A stretch of 34,983 nt of DNA from NCBI GenBank assembly GCA_013298365.1, contig JAAFHL010000008.1:1-34983 (forward strand), written 5' to 3'. Positions within the stretch are counted from its first letter, which is position 1; each line of letters opens with the position of its first letter. The notes under the pieces are model-generated. The model searched no databases and had not been told where the DNA came from. It saw only the letters and a program-made list of their open reading frames with translations. This DNA comes from Bacteroidota bacterium (GTDB taxonomy: Bacteria > Bacteroidota > Bacteroidia > J057). The position numbers were made by a program, and so were the translations under genes. Below, piece by piece: positions 23,453 through 31,511 of this stretch.

Positions 23453-24516
23453 TACAATAGCCCTTCTTTTGTTGCATTTTCAATAATAGATATTACTTTT
23501 TCTAAGGGTATTTCTAACCATTCAGAAATATCTTCTGCACTTTTTCCTTTCTTATACAAGGAAATTACACTTTTTTCTATTCCTTTTTCTATTCCTTTTT
23601 CCATGCCTTTTTCCATGCCCTTTTCCATGCCCTTTTCCATGCCTTTTTTTAATCCTGCTTCCATTGCCTCATCATAGATATACTCCCTTTCATCGTCTAA
23701 AAAACGTTTGAACATAATCAAATCTTCTGCTTCCGTAGAAATATACGTTAATTCTTCTTTGTCTAAGTTGTTTTTAGCAATAAGACGCATCATTTCCTTA
23801 AAAATATCTTTACGCTGAAATTTCTGAAAATCGTTTTTCTTATTCGTTTTATTGCGTGTCTTCTCCGCAAATTCAAACCAATCATGATATTTGCTAAATT
23901 TCTCTTCTTTGACAATATTTTCTTGAAACATAAATATCAACCGATTTTTACGCAAAAAATCCAAACTTTTATGCTTATTTTCAAGGGTTTTTAAAATTCG
24001 TTCCCGAATTACTTTCAATTCCGTTATATCTTCTTTTTCCCACAATTTATGGTTTTCCAAAAAATCAATCGCAGTTTCTGGCGCAGTTGTATAAGCCACA
24101 AAATGATCGCTAAATTGCAAATCATCATCTACCATCCACACCAAAGTCAGCACAGGCTCCAACTCCTTGTAGTTCTTTCCCTTCGTTTTTGGGGAATTTG
24201 TCTTGACTTCTATTTTCTTTTCAGGCAGCTTTTCTAATTGCAAAACCGTTGATGCACAGTGATATAGATAAAAACGCCTTACAACATCTGGCTTGTACCA
24301 TTGCTGCATGTCTATCACGATGTAAGAGCCTTTTATTTTGCAACGAAAATCAACCTCTACTCGTGCAGATTCATCTGTTAGAAATTTTGACCTTTCTAAC
24401 AAAGTAATTTCTTCGATGGTTACATCTAAAAAATCCTCCAAAAAAGCCTTTGCAATATGTGTATGCGAAAATACTTTTTTGAAAAATCGGTCATAATTTA
24501 GTGGTGCTAAATACAT
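23452..24516 (-). CDS. Rpn/PD-(D/E)XK family nuclease gene embedded between mcrB and mcrC
   Basis: The 354-residue protein starts MYLAPLNYDRFFKKVFSHTH, as Rpn/PDDEXK_2 'transposase' proteins do. The core is EVDFRCKIKGSYIVIDMQQW: Asp56, then Asp69-Met-Gln71 as the D/E-x-Q/K site, followed by the helix RRFYLYHCAS. The C-terminus holds six G-M/I-E-K repeats and a helix pair KGKSAEDISEWLEIPLEKVISIIE, as in the family's usual end. It lies 60 bases after mcrB and shares TAATG with mcrC, so it is a fixed part of the operon and not a loose insertion. Whether it cuts DNA with McrB, alone, or only regulates is unknown. Confidence 0.83.
   Translation of the reverse strand: MYLAPLNYDRFFKKVFSHTHIAKAFLEDFLDVTIEEITLLERSKFLTDESARVEVDFRCKIKGSYIVIDMQQWYKPDVVRRFYLYHCASTVLQLEKLPEKKIEVKTNSPKTKGKNYKELEPVLTLVWMVDDDLQFSDHFVAYTTAPETAIDFLENHKLWEKEDITELKVIRERILKTLENKHKSLDFLRKNRLIFMFQENIVKEEKFSKYHDWFEFAEKTRNKTNKKNDFQKFQRKDIFKEMMRLIAKNNLDKEELTYISTEAEDLIMFKRFLDDEREYIYDEAMEAGLKKGMEKGMEKGMEKGMEKGIEKGIEKSVISLYKKGKSAEDISEWLEIPLEKVISIIENATKEGLL
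23576..23647 (-). repeat. Six 12-bp tandem repeats in the embedded Rpn-like gene
   Basis: Units at 23576, 23588, 23600, 23612, 23624 and 23636 (12 bp each) encode (G-M/I-E-K)x6. They differ only at one or two third-position or Met/Ile bases, which indicates recent slippage. The frame is kept for any copy number. Confidence 0.85.
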
Positions 24517-24576
24517 TTTGACTGAATAATAAGTAAATATTGAGCAAAAATAATCATAAAAACAATAAATAGCAAA

Positions 24577-25980
24577 TTATTTTACCGTAAAAGTTAAAGA
24601 TTCCCATTCATTTGTGCTAATTTGATAGGGTAAATCGGCTTCATCAAAGGCAATATTCACTATTTTTTTTATCGTAATTCCTTTTTTATCTGTATAAAAA
24701 TACTCTTCCAAAAGCGGAATAATATGATGATTAATTATTTTTGCCCAACTAAAATCTTTTTTCATAAATTCGGAATGTCCTATCAAAAAATCTTTGCCTT
24801 TTCTTGCCAAAATTTCTTTGTTCAAACTTTGCAAAAATATACGCCCCTTTTCATCTACAAAATTTTCATATATCGGCGGCATAAACTCAAAAACAAAACG
24901 GCGGCGTAATGCAATGTCTAACAAGGCAATAGACTTATCAGCAGTATTCATAGTGCCAATGATATAAACATTTTTAGGCACACAAAAAAGGTCGCCAGAA
25001 GGCAAAGTAAGTCGCATTTGATGTTCATTTCCCCACCTTTTGTCATCTTCAATTAGCGTTATCAATTCCCCAAAAACACGAGAGATATTTGCCCGATTAA
25101 TTTCATCTATAATCAATACATGATTTTGCAATGTGTCATGTAATGCCTTAATTGTCAGCTTTTTAAATATGCCTTCTTTTTTCTCAAACTTCAAAATCTT
25201 GGCAGAAACATCAGGCTTTATGCCTTCTACAAAATCCTCATAACCATAGTTTTGATGAAAGGTTACAAAGACAATTTTTCCAGTTTCCAATAAATCATCA
25301 TAGCGTTTCTTTAGCTTTGCATAGTCATTTTTATGGTTTTGAAAGAAAACATTATCGGCTATTTCCACCGCTTTTGAAATGGTAGAATAGGTTTTTCCTG
25401 TTCCCGAAGGACCATACAAAATCTGATTCAAAGGAAACATATTATGCTGATACACAGGCTTTTCTTCTTCAACATGACTTGATACTTCTTCCGTTTTTAT
25501 TTTTTTGTCCATATCTCTTTTCAGACGCAAGGCATAAATGGCATTTTCTCGTTTTTCTGCCCATGCTAATACCCTTAAAATCAAGGCATTAAAATCTATA
25601 TTCGTTATATTTGTTTCAAAAATGGGATTCTCTTGCCAACCTTTTTTCCGCATTTCTTTTAGCACTTCTTCTGGCTGAAAAGTAGCTACCTTATAATTAT
25701 CCTCCCAAAAAACAACTTCTCTTTTGGCATCAAAATAAAAATCTTTATGCGACATAACATACTCAAAATCCTCTTTTTTGTTTTCCTTTTGAGGCGAAAT
25801 AGAAAAATAGGGTACATAATTTTTTTGATAGAAACCTACTTTTATCAAAAATTCGCTTGTATTTTGTTTAAATAGAAAACCTTCTTTTTGCTTGATAAAC
25901 AGCCAATTAGCTATTTCTGTCTTAGTTTCTAAGGCAGAAAAATAATTTTGTAAGGCTTGTATAAATTGGTTTTGATTCAT
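24577..25980 (-). CDS. mcrB: McrB-family AAA+ GTPase subunit
   Basis: The 467-residue protein has an N-terminal recognition part (about 1-175) of unfamiliar type, then the McrB AAA+ module: Walker A G190PSGTGKT197, FHQNYGYEDFVEGIKP (241-256), Walker B VLIIDEINRAN (288-298), the McrB signature MNTADKS (344-350) and arginine finger region LRRRF (358-362). McrB is the GTP-driven motor that recognises modified DNA and feeds McrC. The N-terminal domain has no match I can name, so the target modification is open. It begins 3 bases after the bshB1 stop, so it is on the bshB1 transcript. Confidence 0.9.
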   Translation of the reverse strand: MNQNQFIQALQNYFSALETKTEIANWLFIKQKEGFLFKQNTSEFLIKVGFYQKNYVPYFSISPQKENKKEDFEYVMSHKDFYFDAKREVVFWEDNYKVATFQPEEVLKEMRKKGWQENPIFETNITNIDFNALILRVLAWAEKRENAIYALRLKRDMDKKIKTEEVSSHVEEEKPVYQHNMFPLNQILYGPSGTGKTYSTISKAVEIADNVFFQNHKNDYAKLKKRYDDLLETGKIVFVTFHQNYGYEDFVEGIKPDVSAKILKFEKKEGIFKKLTIKALHDTLQNHVLIIDEINRANISRVFGELITLIEDDKRWGNEHQMRLTLPSGDLFCVPKNVYIIGTMNTADKSIALLDIALRRRFVFEFMPPIYENFVDEKGRIFLQSLNKEILARKGKDFLIGHSEFMKKDFSWAKIINHHIIPLLEEYFYTDKKGITIKKIVNIAFDEADLPYQISTNEWESLTFTVK

Positions 25981-25983
25981 TTT

Positions 25984-26700
25984 TTACACTAAATTCATTA
26001 AATCTACCACTTTCAAAGGTGTTTCAGCCATAAAACCCTCCCCGTATTTTGCGCCAATAATATGACCTGTATTGTGCGCACGACTTTGGAAAAAATCCCA
26101 AAAATCAGGGGTAGAAATATAGGTTTTAGGTTCTGTACTGTTAGGGTCATAAAACTGCGATTTATGCGCTCCCACAGATGCCATTTTCTGCGCATAAAAA
26201 TCGCTAATATCTATCACAAAATCGGGCATAAGATTATGGTCTTGTATGTAATGAAAAAATCGTTTAGGTCGCCAATTTTCTTGTTTCATATCTTGATAAA
26301 CGGTTTCTACTTTGATTAAACCACTCATAAACAGAGCATTGCGTACCAATCTTGCTCCCTTGCCATGGTCGGGATGTCTATCTATAATCGCATTACACAA
26401 GACGATTTCAGGTTGATATTTGCGAATGATTTCGATAACTTTGTATAAATGTACCTCATCTTCTAAGAAAAAACCATCTCTAAAACAGAGATTTTCTCTT
26501 ACATGAACGCCCAGAATATGTGCAGCATGTTCTGATTCCTTGTCTCTAATTTCAGCCGTTCCACGAGAGCCTAATTCGCCTCTTGTAAGGTCAATGATGC
26601 CAACTTTTCTGCCTTCGGACACCAATTTTGCAAGCGTACCGCCACACGACATTTCTACATCATCGGGGTGCGCCCCAAATGCCAATACATCTAATTTCAT
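25984..26700 (-). CDS. bshB1: Bacillithiol biosynthesis deacetylase BshB1 (PIG-L family)
   Basis: The 238-residue protein carries the PIG-L zinc site A10-HPDD14 (in FGAHPDDVEMSCGGT), the middle D-R-H-P-D-H motif (IIDRHPDHGKGA) and HKSQF; length and the start MKLDVLAFGAHPDDVEM fit BshB1. It removes the acetyl group from GlcNAc-malate in the second step of bacillithiol synthesis in the cytoplasm. bshA and bshC are not in the window. It is first in the run bshB1-mcrB-rpn-mcrC. A minus-strand TAATTTTG (26742-26749) is its -7 box. Confidence 0.93.
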   Translation of the reverse strand: MKLDVLAFGAHPDDVEMSCGGTLAKLVSEGRKVGIIDLTRGELGSRGTAEIRDKESEHAAHILGVHVRENLCFRDGFFLEDEVHLYKVIEIIRKYQPEIVLCNAIIDRHPDHGKGARLVRNALFMSGLIKVETVYQDMKQENWRPKRFFHYIQDHNLMPDFVIDISDFYAQKMASVGAHKSQFYDPNSTEPKTYISTPDFWDFFQSRAHNTGHIIGAKYGEGFMAETPLKVVDLMNLV

Positions 26701-26741
26701 TTGCTAAACATTAAGTGAAGAGAATATTTCATTTTTCATGA

Positions 26742-26749
26742 CAAAATTA
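26742..26749 (-). promoter_or_regulatory. -7 box for the bshB1-mcrB-rpn-mcrC run
   Basis: TAATTTTG on the minus strand, 41 bases before the bshB1 start; no clear -33 TTTG. It is the only promoter-like site I see for the whole run. Confidence 0.4.
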
Positions 26750-26836
26750 AGGAAAATATAGACATAAAAAGGTTCATCTTCAAAATATTGTCTAATTTGT
26801 TGCAGTACATTTTTTCAAGCAAAGAAATAAAATGTT

Positions 26837-26844
26837 TATTTTTG
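26837..26844 (+). promoter_or_regulatory. -7 box before the RND adaptor gene
   Basis: TATTTTTG, about 109 bases before the start; no matching -33 element. Confidence 0.35.
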
Positions 26845-26952
26845 CGCTTAGTGAACGAAAAAACGGCATTTTGGGGCAGAAAATCTATTTTTTCCCCTTT
26901 ATGAGTAATAATTTCATGCCTTTTTCGACTAAAAACACAAGATTGCTATAAA

Positions 26953-28329
26953 ATGAAAAAGAATAAATATAAAAAGTGGATATGGGCTGCTGTTGCCATT
27001 ATTTTGGTAGGTGCGGGTGCGATGTATGCCAAAAGTAAGCAAAAAAAAGTGCTTACAACGGTGGAAACAACTTTGGCAGAAAAACGAAGCATTTTTGCAA
27101 GAGTTACCGAGTCGGGTACGATTCAGCCTACGGTAGAAGTGCCTGTTGCGCCTGATGTTTCGGGCGAAATTGTAGAATTGTACATCAAAGAAGGGCAATA
27201 TGTCAAAAAAGGACAACTCTTAGCCGTTATTCGCCCTGACAACTATCAGGCGGCTTTGGAGCAATCGCAGGCTGCTGTCAATTCGGCAAACTCCGATTAT
27301 TTGCAAGCGCAAGCAAGCCAGGAGCAAATCAAAGTCAATATTCGTCAAGACTCTATCAGCTTGGCAAGGGTTCGCAAAATGCGTGATGACAAAATCGCTT
27401 CGCAAGTAGATTTTGAGAATGCACAACTCAAATATAACTTATCCCTTTCGCAACTTTCGGCTTCGCAATACACGATTCAAGCTGCGTTTTATCGCATGAA
27501 ATCGAGTGAGGCATCGCTCAAACAAGCACAACAAAACCTCAATCGTACCAATATTTATGCCTCTATGGACGGCACAGTTACTTTGTTAAATGTGGAAGTA
27601 GGACAGCGTGTGGTAGGAACGATGCAAATGGCGGGTACAGAAATGATAAAAATTGCCGATTTGTCGAGTGTAGAAGTTGTGGCGGAAATCAATGAAAATG
27701 AAATTGTAAACATTCATTTAGGCGATTCAGCCTTGGTTGAGGTAGATGCTTTTGCTAATAAAAAATTCTTTGGCAAAGTTACAGATATTGCGTATTCTGC
27801 TTCAAAAACGGGCTTAGGAAGTAGCGATCAGGTTACGAGTTTTCAGGTAAAAGTGAAAATTTTGCCTGCTTCTTATCAAGAAATGATGAAAAGTAAGGGC
27901 GAAATTTCTGCAACATCGGCAAGTCCTTTTCGCCCAGGCATGAGTGCTTTGATGGAAATTTATACAGATAGAGTGATAGATGTGGTTTCTGTACCTTTGC
28001 AAGCCGTTACTTTGCACCACGAACCCAAAAAAGAAGAACAAACGAAAGGTGGATTTGGTCCGCCTGACGATGAAGCTCCTAAATTAGAGGAAGCACAAAA
28101 GCCTAAAAATGATAATGTTCCTAAAAAAGAAGTGGTTTTTGTCTATGAAAATGGAAAAGTGAAAGAAGTTCCTGTAAAAATTGGTATTTCTGATGATGAC
28201 TATATCGAACTGAAAGATGGCGTAAGTGTAGGCGCAAAAATTGTGATTGGTCCTTATTCGGTTTTGACAAAAGAGTTGCAAGATGGCATGGAAGTGCAGG
28301 AAAAAGGCGCAGAGGTAAAAAAAGAATAG
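26953..28329 (+). CDS. RND-type efflux periplasmic adaptor (MacA/HlyD-like)
   Basis: The 458-residue protein starts with a short basic end and one membrane helix (about 10-27, WAAVAIILVGAGAMYA). It then has the membrane-fusion layout: beta-barrel strand, lipoyl half motif VPVAPDVSGEIVELYIKEGQYVKKGQLLAVI (about 55-90), a long coiled-coil hairpin (about 95-195, Gln/Ser/Ala-rich), the second lipoyl half IYASMDGTVTLLNVEVGQRV, and the C-terminal barrel. A charged Pro/Lys insert (about 355-390) is a lineage feature. Such adaptors link an inner-membrane pump and an outer-membrane channel. No pump gene follows in the window, so the partner lies elsewhere. Confidence 0.9.
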   Translation: MKKNKYKKWIWAAVAIILVGAGAMYAKSKQKKVLTTVETTLAEKRSIFARVTESGTIQPTVEVPVAPDVSGEIVELYIKEGQYVKKGQLLAVIRPDNYQAALEQSQAAVNSANSDYLQAQASQEQIKVNIRQDSISLARVRKMRDDKIASQVDFENAQLKYNLSLSQLSASQYTIQAAFYRMKSSEASLKQAQQNLNRTNIYASMDGTVTLLNVEVGQRVVGTMQMAGTEMIKIADLSSVEVVAEINENEIVNIHLGDSALVEVDAFANKKFFGKVTDIAYSASKTGLGSSDQVTSFQVKVKILPASYQEMMKSKGEISATSASPFRPGMSALMEIYTDRVIDVVSVPLQAVTLHHEPKKEEQTKGGFGPPDDEAPKLEEAQKPKNDNVPKKEVVFVYENGKVKEVPVKIGISDDDYIELKDGVSVGAKIVIGPYSVLTKELQDGMEVQEKGAEVKKE

Positions 28330-28407
28330 CTTAGTTGCTTGCAAATTTGCCAAAATAAGCAGTAATTTGTCTTTGAAAAATGCAAAACAAACCTAATCCG
28401 TACAAAA

Positions 28408-29082
28408 ATGCCATTTAACAAACACAAAGACAGTATTGCCATCACAATTCCGCATTTTGAGATGAAAAAAAGTGCGGACATTTTTGGCGGCGTAAGTGAG
28501 CCATATATTATTTCTATTGCCATAGACGAGGCGGGGCTGTCTGTTCCTGCCTCAAACATTCATTTCAATACCTTTGCTTTTCCCAATGTTAAAAAACTGC
28601 AACAAGTGAAATTTGGCGGCGTAGGAAGAATGATTTATGGACCACAAAACCCCGGAAAATTTGTTTCTTATAGCATCTTATTCATGGAAAGTGATAGCGA
28701 TGTGCGGGAAACAGGCAAAAATTTGGAAGAAATTTTTGCCTCTCCCGCAGCAAAAGTCGTAACAAATGCACTCGCAGTCGCAAATCCTACCTACGCAGTT
28801 GTTGCAAATGTAGTAGCGCAATTAGGCATTTTGGTGGGCAAAATGATGAAAAAAAACAAAGATGATGAGTTGTTTCGTATAGAAGGTACGCTGTTGCGAG
28901 ACACGAATCCGCCGTATTATATCGGTGATTCGTTTGAATCTTTTAACAAATTTATTGCATGTCCTGTGAATGTGATTCCTTTGGTAGAAGATGAAAGTAA
29001 TGACAGAGGCATTGAGAATGAGCGGCTTTTGGTGTATGGAAATGTCCCACAAACGATGATGATTGAACATGTAAGTAGTTGA
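28408..29082 (+). CDS. Conserved-looking protein of unknown function
   Basis: A 224-residue protein I do not recognise. The ATG at 28408 has an A-rich lead as usual in this phylum. The first 110 residues are predicted strand-rich with many Ile/Phe/Gly (SIAITIPHFEMKK, YIISIAIDEAGL, VKFGGVGRMIYGP), then one Ala/Val-rich hydrophobic helix (about 111-145, NALAVANPTYAVVANVVAQLGILVGKMMKK) ending in a basic patch, then a second strand-rich part. No signal peptide. The helix could be an internal membrane hairpin or a core helix. It follows the adaptor gene after 78 bases but there is no sequence sign of a shared role. Confidence 0.6.
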   Translation: MPFNKHKDSIAITIPHFEMKKSADIFGGVSEPYIISIAIDEAGLSVPASNIHFNTFAFPNVKKLQQVKFGGVGRMIYGPQNPGKFVSYSILFMESDSDVRETGKNLEEIFASPAAKVVTNALAVANPTYAVVANVVAQLGILVGKMMKKNKDDELFRIEGTLLRDTNPPYYIGDSFESFNKFIACPVNVIPLVEDESNDRGIENERLLVYGNVPQTMMIEHVSS

Positions 29083-29123
29083 AAATTAATAGTTAAAAAT
29101 TAATAATTAAAAATTAATAGTTA
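29082..29123. repeat. Three 14-bp AT-rich tandem repeats
   Basis: AAAATTAATAGTTA, AAAATTAATAATTA, AAAATTAATAGTTA at 29082, 29096 and 29110, right after the stop codon. The same word type (ttgaaaattgatagtt) occurs degenerate at about 2545-2562 and near 321. Confidence 0.65.
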
Positions 29124-29195
29124 GTATAAATTACCAATTACTTAATAGCTTTTCTTTAATAGCATTTTCAAGTAATTATACTTTTCTCTATGGTG

Positions 29196-29213
29196 CTTCG
29201 GCTTTAGCCGAAG
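29196..29213. repeat. Tight 8-bp hairpin in spacer
   Basis: CTTCGGCT-tt-AGCCGAAG is a perfect stem with a 2-base loop and no T-tract. It may stabilise or end the mRNA of the preceding gene, or be a REP-type unit like those at 13981-14040. Confidence 0.5.
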
Positions 29214-29330
29214 AGTATATAAAATATTTGTATTATGGATAATATATATTTTACAACTCATTGATTTTTAAGGGGAAATAAGTCTAATACTAACATATTT
29301 TCTAAACGCATCTAATAAAACTACTTGAAC

Positions 29331-30191
29331 ATGAAAAATTTCTTTTATATCACAGTTATTTTATTCCTATATTCTTGTGGAAAAGTGCAAGAGCCTTCTG
29401 TCAAAACCTTGAAAGAGGTCAATATTTTGGCACAAACCGATTCGACCCTTCAACTTGCGGCTATTTTGGTGATGCACAATCCCAATAGTTTTGAAATTCC
29501 TTTGACACAAGCCGACTATTCTATCTCTATTCATGGAAAAAAAGTAGGGGCTGGTAAAGAAGAAAATTTGCCGCCTTTGACAAAAGAAGGTGATACAGAC
29601 CTAAAACTTAGCCCAACCCTTCAACTTGCGGTATTTTCGGAGCTTATAAGCACTTTGCTAACTGAGCAAGAAACGGAAATTGTGATAGATGGAAAATATT
29701 CTTTTTCGGTTTTGGGACAAAATGTGCCTATTTCTCAAGTCCAAAAAACGAAGGTGAATATCCAAGAATTGATGAGAAAATATATATCTGCCGCCATGCA
29801 AGGCAAGAAAAATGGCATGAAGGTAGAAAATGTAAAAATTGGCAAAGCGGATTTACTCCAAACGCTTGTGCTTGCCGATTTAAAATTTACGAATACGCTC
29901 CCCTTAGATTTTACGATTCAAAAAATGCAGCTTGATATTTTTCCTCCTGAAAAAGAAAAGCAAAATATTAAATTGGGCGAATGGCATTTGAACCAAGTAC
30001 AAAAAATTGTGCATGGTCAAGAAGTAAAAATCCCTATCGAAATAAAGGTATCAAACATGGCACTTTTGACTACTATGCCCGATATTTTGAGCAAAAAAGC
30101 CAATCAGTCGCTTTTTGTGAAAGGAACAGCCGAAGTGATGATGGGAAAAAACACGTTTAATGTGCCGATTGAGCAAATTGTAACATTGTAA
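29331..30191 (+). CDS. LEA type 2 (WHy-domain) family lipoprotein
   Basis: With ATG 29331 the protein has 286 residues and a lipoprotein signal FFYITVILFLYSCGK (lipid Cys at about 14). It holds two tandem LEA2/WHy-type domains: each has a hydrophobic strand, an N-P-N/N-P/N-T-L-P element (MHNPNSFEIPL and FTNTLPLDFTI), then Ser/Ile-rich strands with a D-Y/ID pair. LEA2 lipoproteins in Bacteroidota are envelope proteins of unknown exact role, sometimes tied to desiccation or salt stress by name only. It has its own 140-base AT-rich leader region. Confidence 0.7.
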   Translation: MKNFFYITVILFLYSCGKVQEPSVKTLKEVNILAQTDSTLQLAAILVMHNPNSFEIPLTQADYSISIHGKKVGAGKEENLPPLTKEGDTDLKLSPTLQLAVFSELISTLLTEQETEIVIDGKYSFSVLGQNVPISQVQKTKVNIQELMRKYISAAMQGKKNGMKVENVKIGKADLLQTLVLADLKFTNTLPLDFTIQKMQLDIFPPEKEKQNIKLGEWHLNQVQKIVHGQEVKIPIEIKVSNMALLTTMPDILSKKANQSLFVKGTAEVMMGKNTFNVPIEQIVTL

Positions 30192-30251
30192 AAAAATATT
30201 TTGTTATAATTACATAGTCAAAAATTGTATTTCATTTTTAGATAAAAAAAA

Positions 30252-30298
30252 TTTGGAAAATATGAGAGAACTTTCATAACTTTGCGTGTGAAAGTTCT
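30252..30298 (+). promoter_or_regulatory. Promoter with a perfect 10-bp inverted repeat bracketing the -7 box
   Basis: TTTG (30252-30255), 21 bases, then TAACTTTG (30277-30284). The arms AGAACTTTCA (30267-30276) and TGAAAGTTCT (30289-30298) are exact reverse complements, and the 12-base centre holds the -7 box. This looks like an operator at the promoter of the small-membrane-protein gene at 30443, whose leader would be about 150 bases. Confidence 0.65.
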
Positions 30299-30442
30299 TG
30301 AAATCATAGATTACAGATATTTCCTTACAACACTTTTAAAAGTATAGTCTAAAAGAATTTCTGATGGCAATTTTTTGCATAAAAAACTATTATACATAAA
30401 ATATCAACTATTTAATTTTTAAACAATCCATATTTATTTTTT

Positions 30443-30904
30443 ATGAACAAAGCCTTATTTTTATTATTTTCGTTCCTCTTTCTATTTGTAGGAACACCCA
30501 GTTTTGCCGGTTCACCACAGCAGCAAAACAATTCTGCGATTACTGAGTGGGTAAAGGAATCTCCTGCACCCAAAGTAAAAAAGAAAAATATTTTCAAAAG
30601 AGTAGCAGATGATGGTAAAACCATAGCAATCATTTCCTACATAACACTTGTTGGCTTTATTATCGCCATTGTCATGCATGGTAGCAACAAAACTTCTTTA
30701 GGAAGTTTTCACTTAGCACAAACAATGGGACTTATCCTTACCGGACTTGTTTGCGGCATTATACCTATCGTGGGGTGGATATGCTCAATTGCGGTATTTA
30801 TAATGTGGATTATGGGACTTATTAGTGCGATAAAAGGGGAAGAGAAACCTGTATTTTTATTAGGAAATCTTTACCAAAAATGGTTTGGTGGATTATTCGA
30901 CTAA
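30443..30904 (+). CDS. Small precursor protein: signal peptide, linker, DUF4870-like membrane domain
   Basis: The 153-residue protein has a signal peptide ending in Phe-Ala-Gly (A22-G23), a Gln/Ser/Pro/Lys linker (24-55), and a C-terminal DUF4870/Tic20-like membrane domain (60-150: three helices with ITGLV-type and IIPIVGWICSIAVFIMWIMGLISAIKGEEKPV, then LYQKWF). DUF4870 domains are small membrane proteins of unknown function. The signal peptide would put the linker outside the inner membrane, which is unusual for the family. Promoter and operator-like repeat lie upstream. See the related design at 31002, 31746 and 32272. Confidence 0.75.
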   Translation: MNKALFLLFSFLFLFVGTPSFAGSPQQQNNSAITEWVKESPAPKVKKKNIFKRVADDGKTIAIISYITLVGFIIAIVMHGSNKTSLGSFHLAQTMGLILTGLVCGIIPIVGWICSIAVFIMWIMGLISAIKGEEKPVFLLGNLYQKWFGGLFD

Positions 30905-30940
30905 ATAAAATCTGCTACCTTTTTTCGCATATTGTGCAAT

Positions 30941-30972
30941 AAAAAGAGGCTGTTACCAAAAGTAGCAGCCTC
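30941..30972 (-). terminator. Rho-independent terminator of the 31002 gene
   Basis: Minus-strand reading: stem GAGGCTG/CAGCCTC (30966-30972 with 30946-30952, extended by further pairs GTA/TAC) then TTTTT. Its stem and loop words recur at 32651-32686. Confidence 0.7.
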
Positions 30973-31001
30973 AAATATTTTAGATAACATTAAGATATTG
31001 C

Positions 31002-31484
31002 TTAAAACCAACCCAAACCGCCACCTATACCTAATAGTATATACAATAGAACTAGTAGGAATACCAATAATAGATATCCTACACCTGCCAAAATACCTGT
31101 CCAAGCCCAACCTTTACCTCTTTCTCCGTTCTTTTTGATTTGAATGAGTCCGATAACGCCTAATACGAGTGCAGATAGAGGAATAAGCCAGCCAATAAAT
31201 GGAATAAAGAGACCAATGAGAGAACAAAGCCCTAAAATTCCGCCGATTAAGGCAAAGATATTTACCTTACCGTCTTCTGTACGTAGTATCTTATTCATCG
31301 TATCTTCCAATTTTTTGATAAGAAGAGGCTTAGGAGAAGGAGAGACTACTTGTTTTTGTGGTGAATGCGCAAGCTCAATACTTGCGTTTTGCTTTTTAGT
31401 AAGGGGCGAGGCGTTGCCTGCAAGCCCATAAACAGAGAATAAAAGTGTAAATACACTTAGTAGGAAAAAGTTTAAAAGTTTCAT
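31002..31484 (-). CDS. Small precursor protein: signal peptide, linker, DUF4190-like membrane domain
   Basis: 160 residues. The signal peptide ends in Leu-Ala-Gly (A22-G23), then a Ser/Pro/Lys/Gln linker to about 65, then a membrane domain of two to three helices (FALIGGILGLCSLIGLFIPFIGWLIPLSALVLGVIGLIQIKKNGERGKG... LLLVFLLVLLYILLGIGGG), which has the DUF4190 G-x-x-G and K-x-x-G layout. The Gly-rich C-terminus (GIGGGLGWF) resembles end motifs of surface-exposed tails. Function unknown. Its promoter (31512-31543) fits the start at 31484. Confidence 0.68.
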   Translation of the reverse strand: MKLLNFFLLSVFTLLFSVYGLAGNASPLTKKQNASIELAHSPQKQVVSPSPKPLLIKKLEDTMNKILRTEDGKVNIFALIGGILGLCSLIGLFIPFIGWLIPLSALVLGVIGLIQIKKNGERGKGWAWTGILAGVGYLLLVFLLVLLYILLGIGGGLGWF

Positions 31485-31511
31485 AAAATAGTAATTTATT
31501 ATAATGATTCA

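Noticed and set aside
20332-24516. Insertion sequences carrying the two 'transposase' Rpn-like genes
   Set aside because: No terminal inverted repeats or target duplications were seen, and the second gene is translationally coupled to mcrC.
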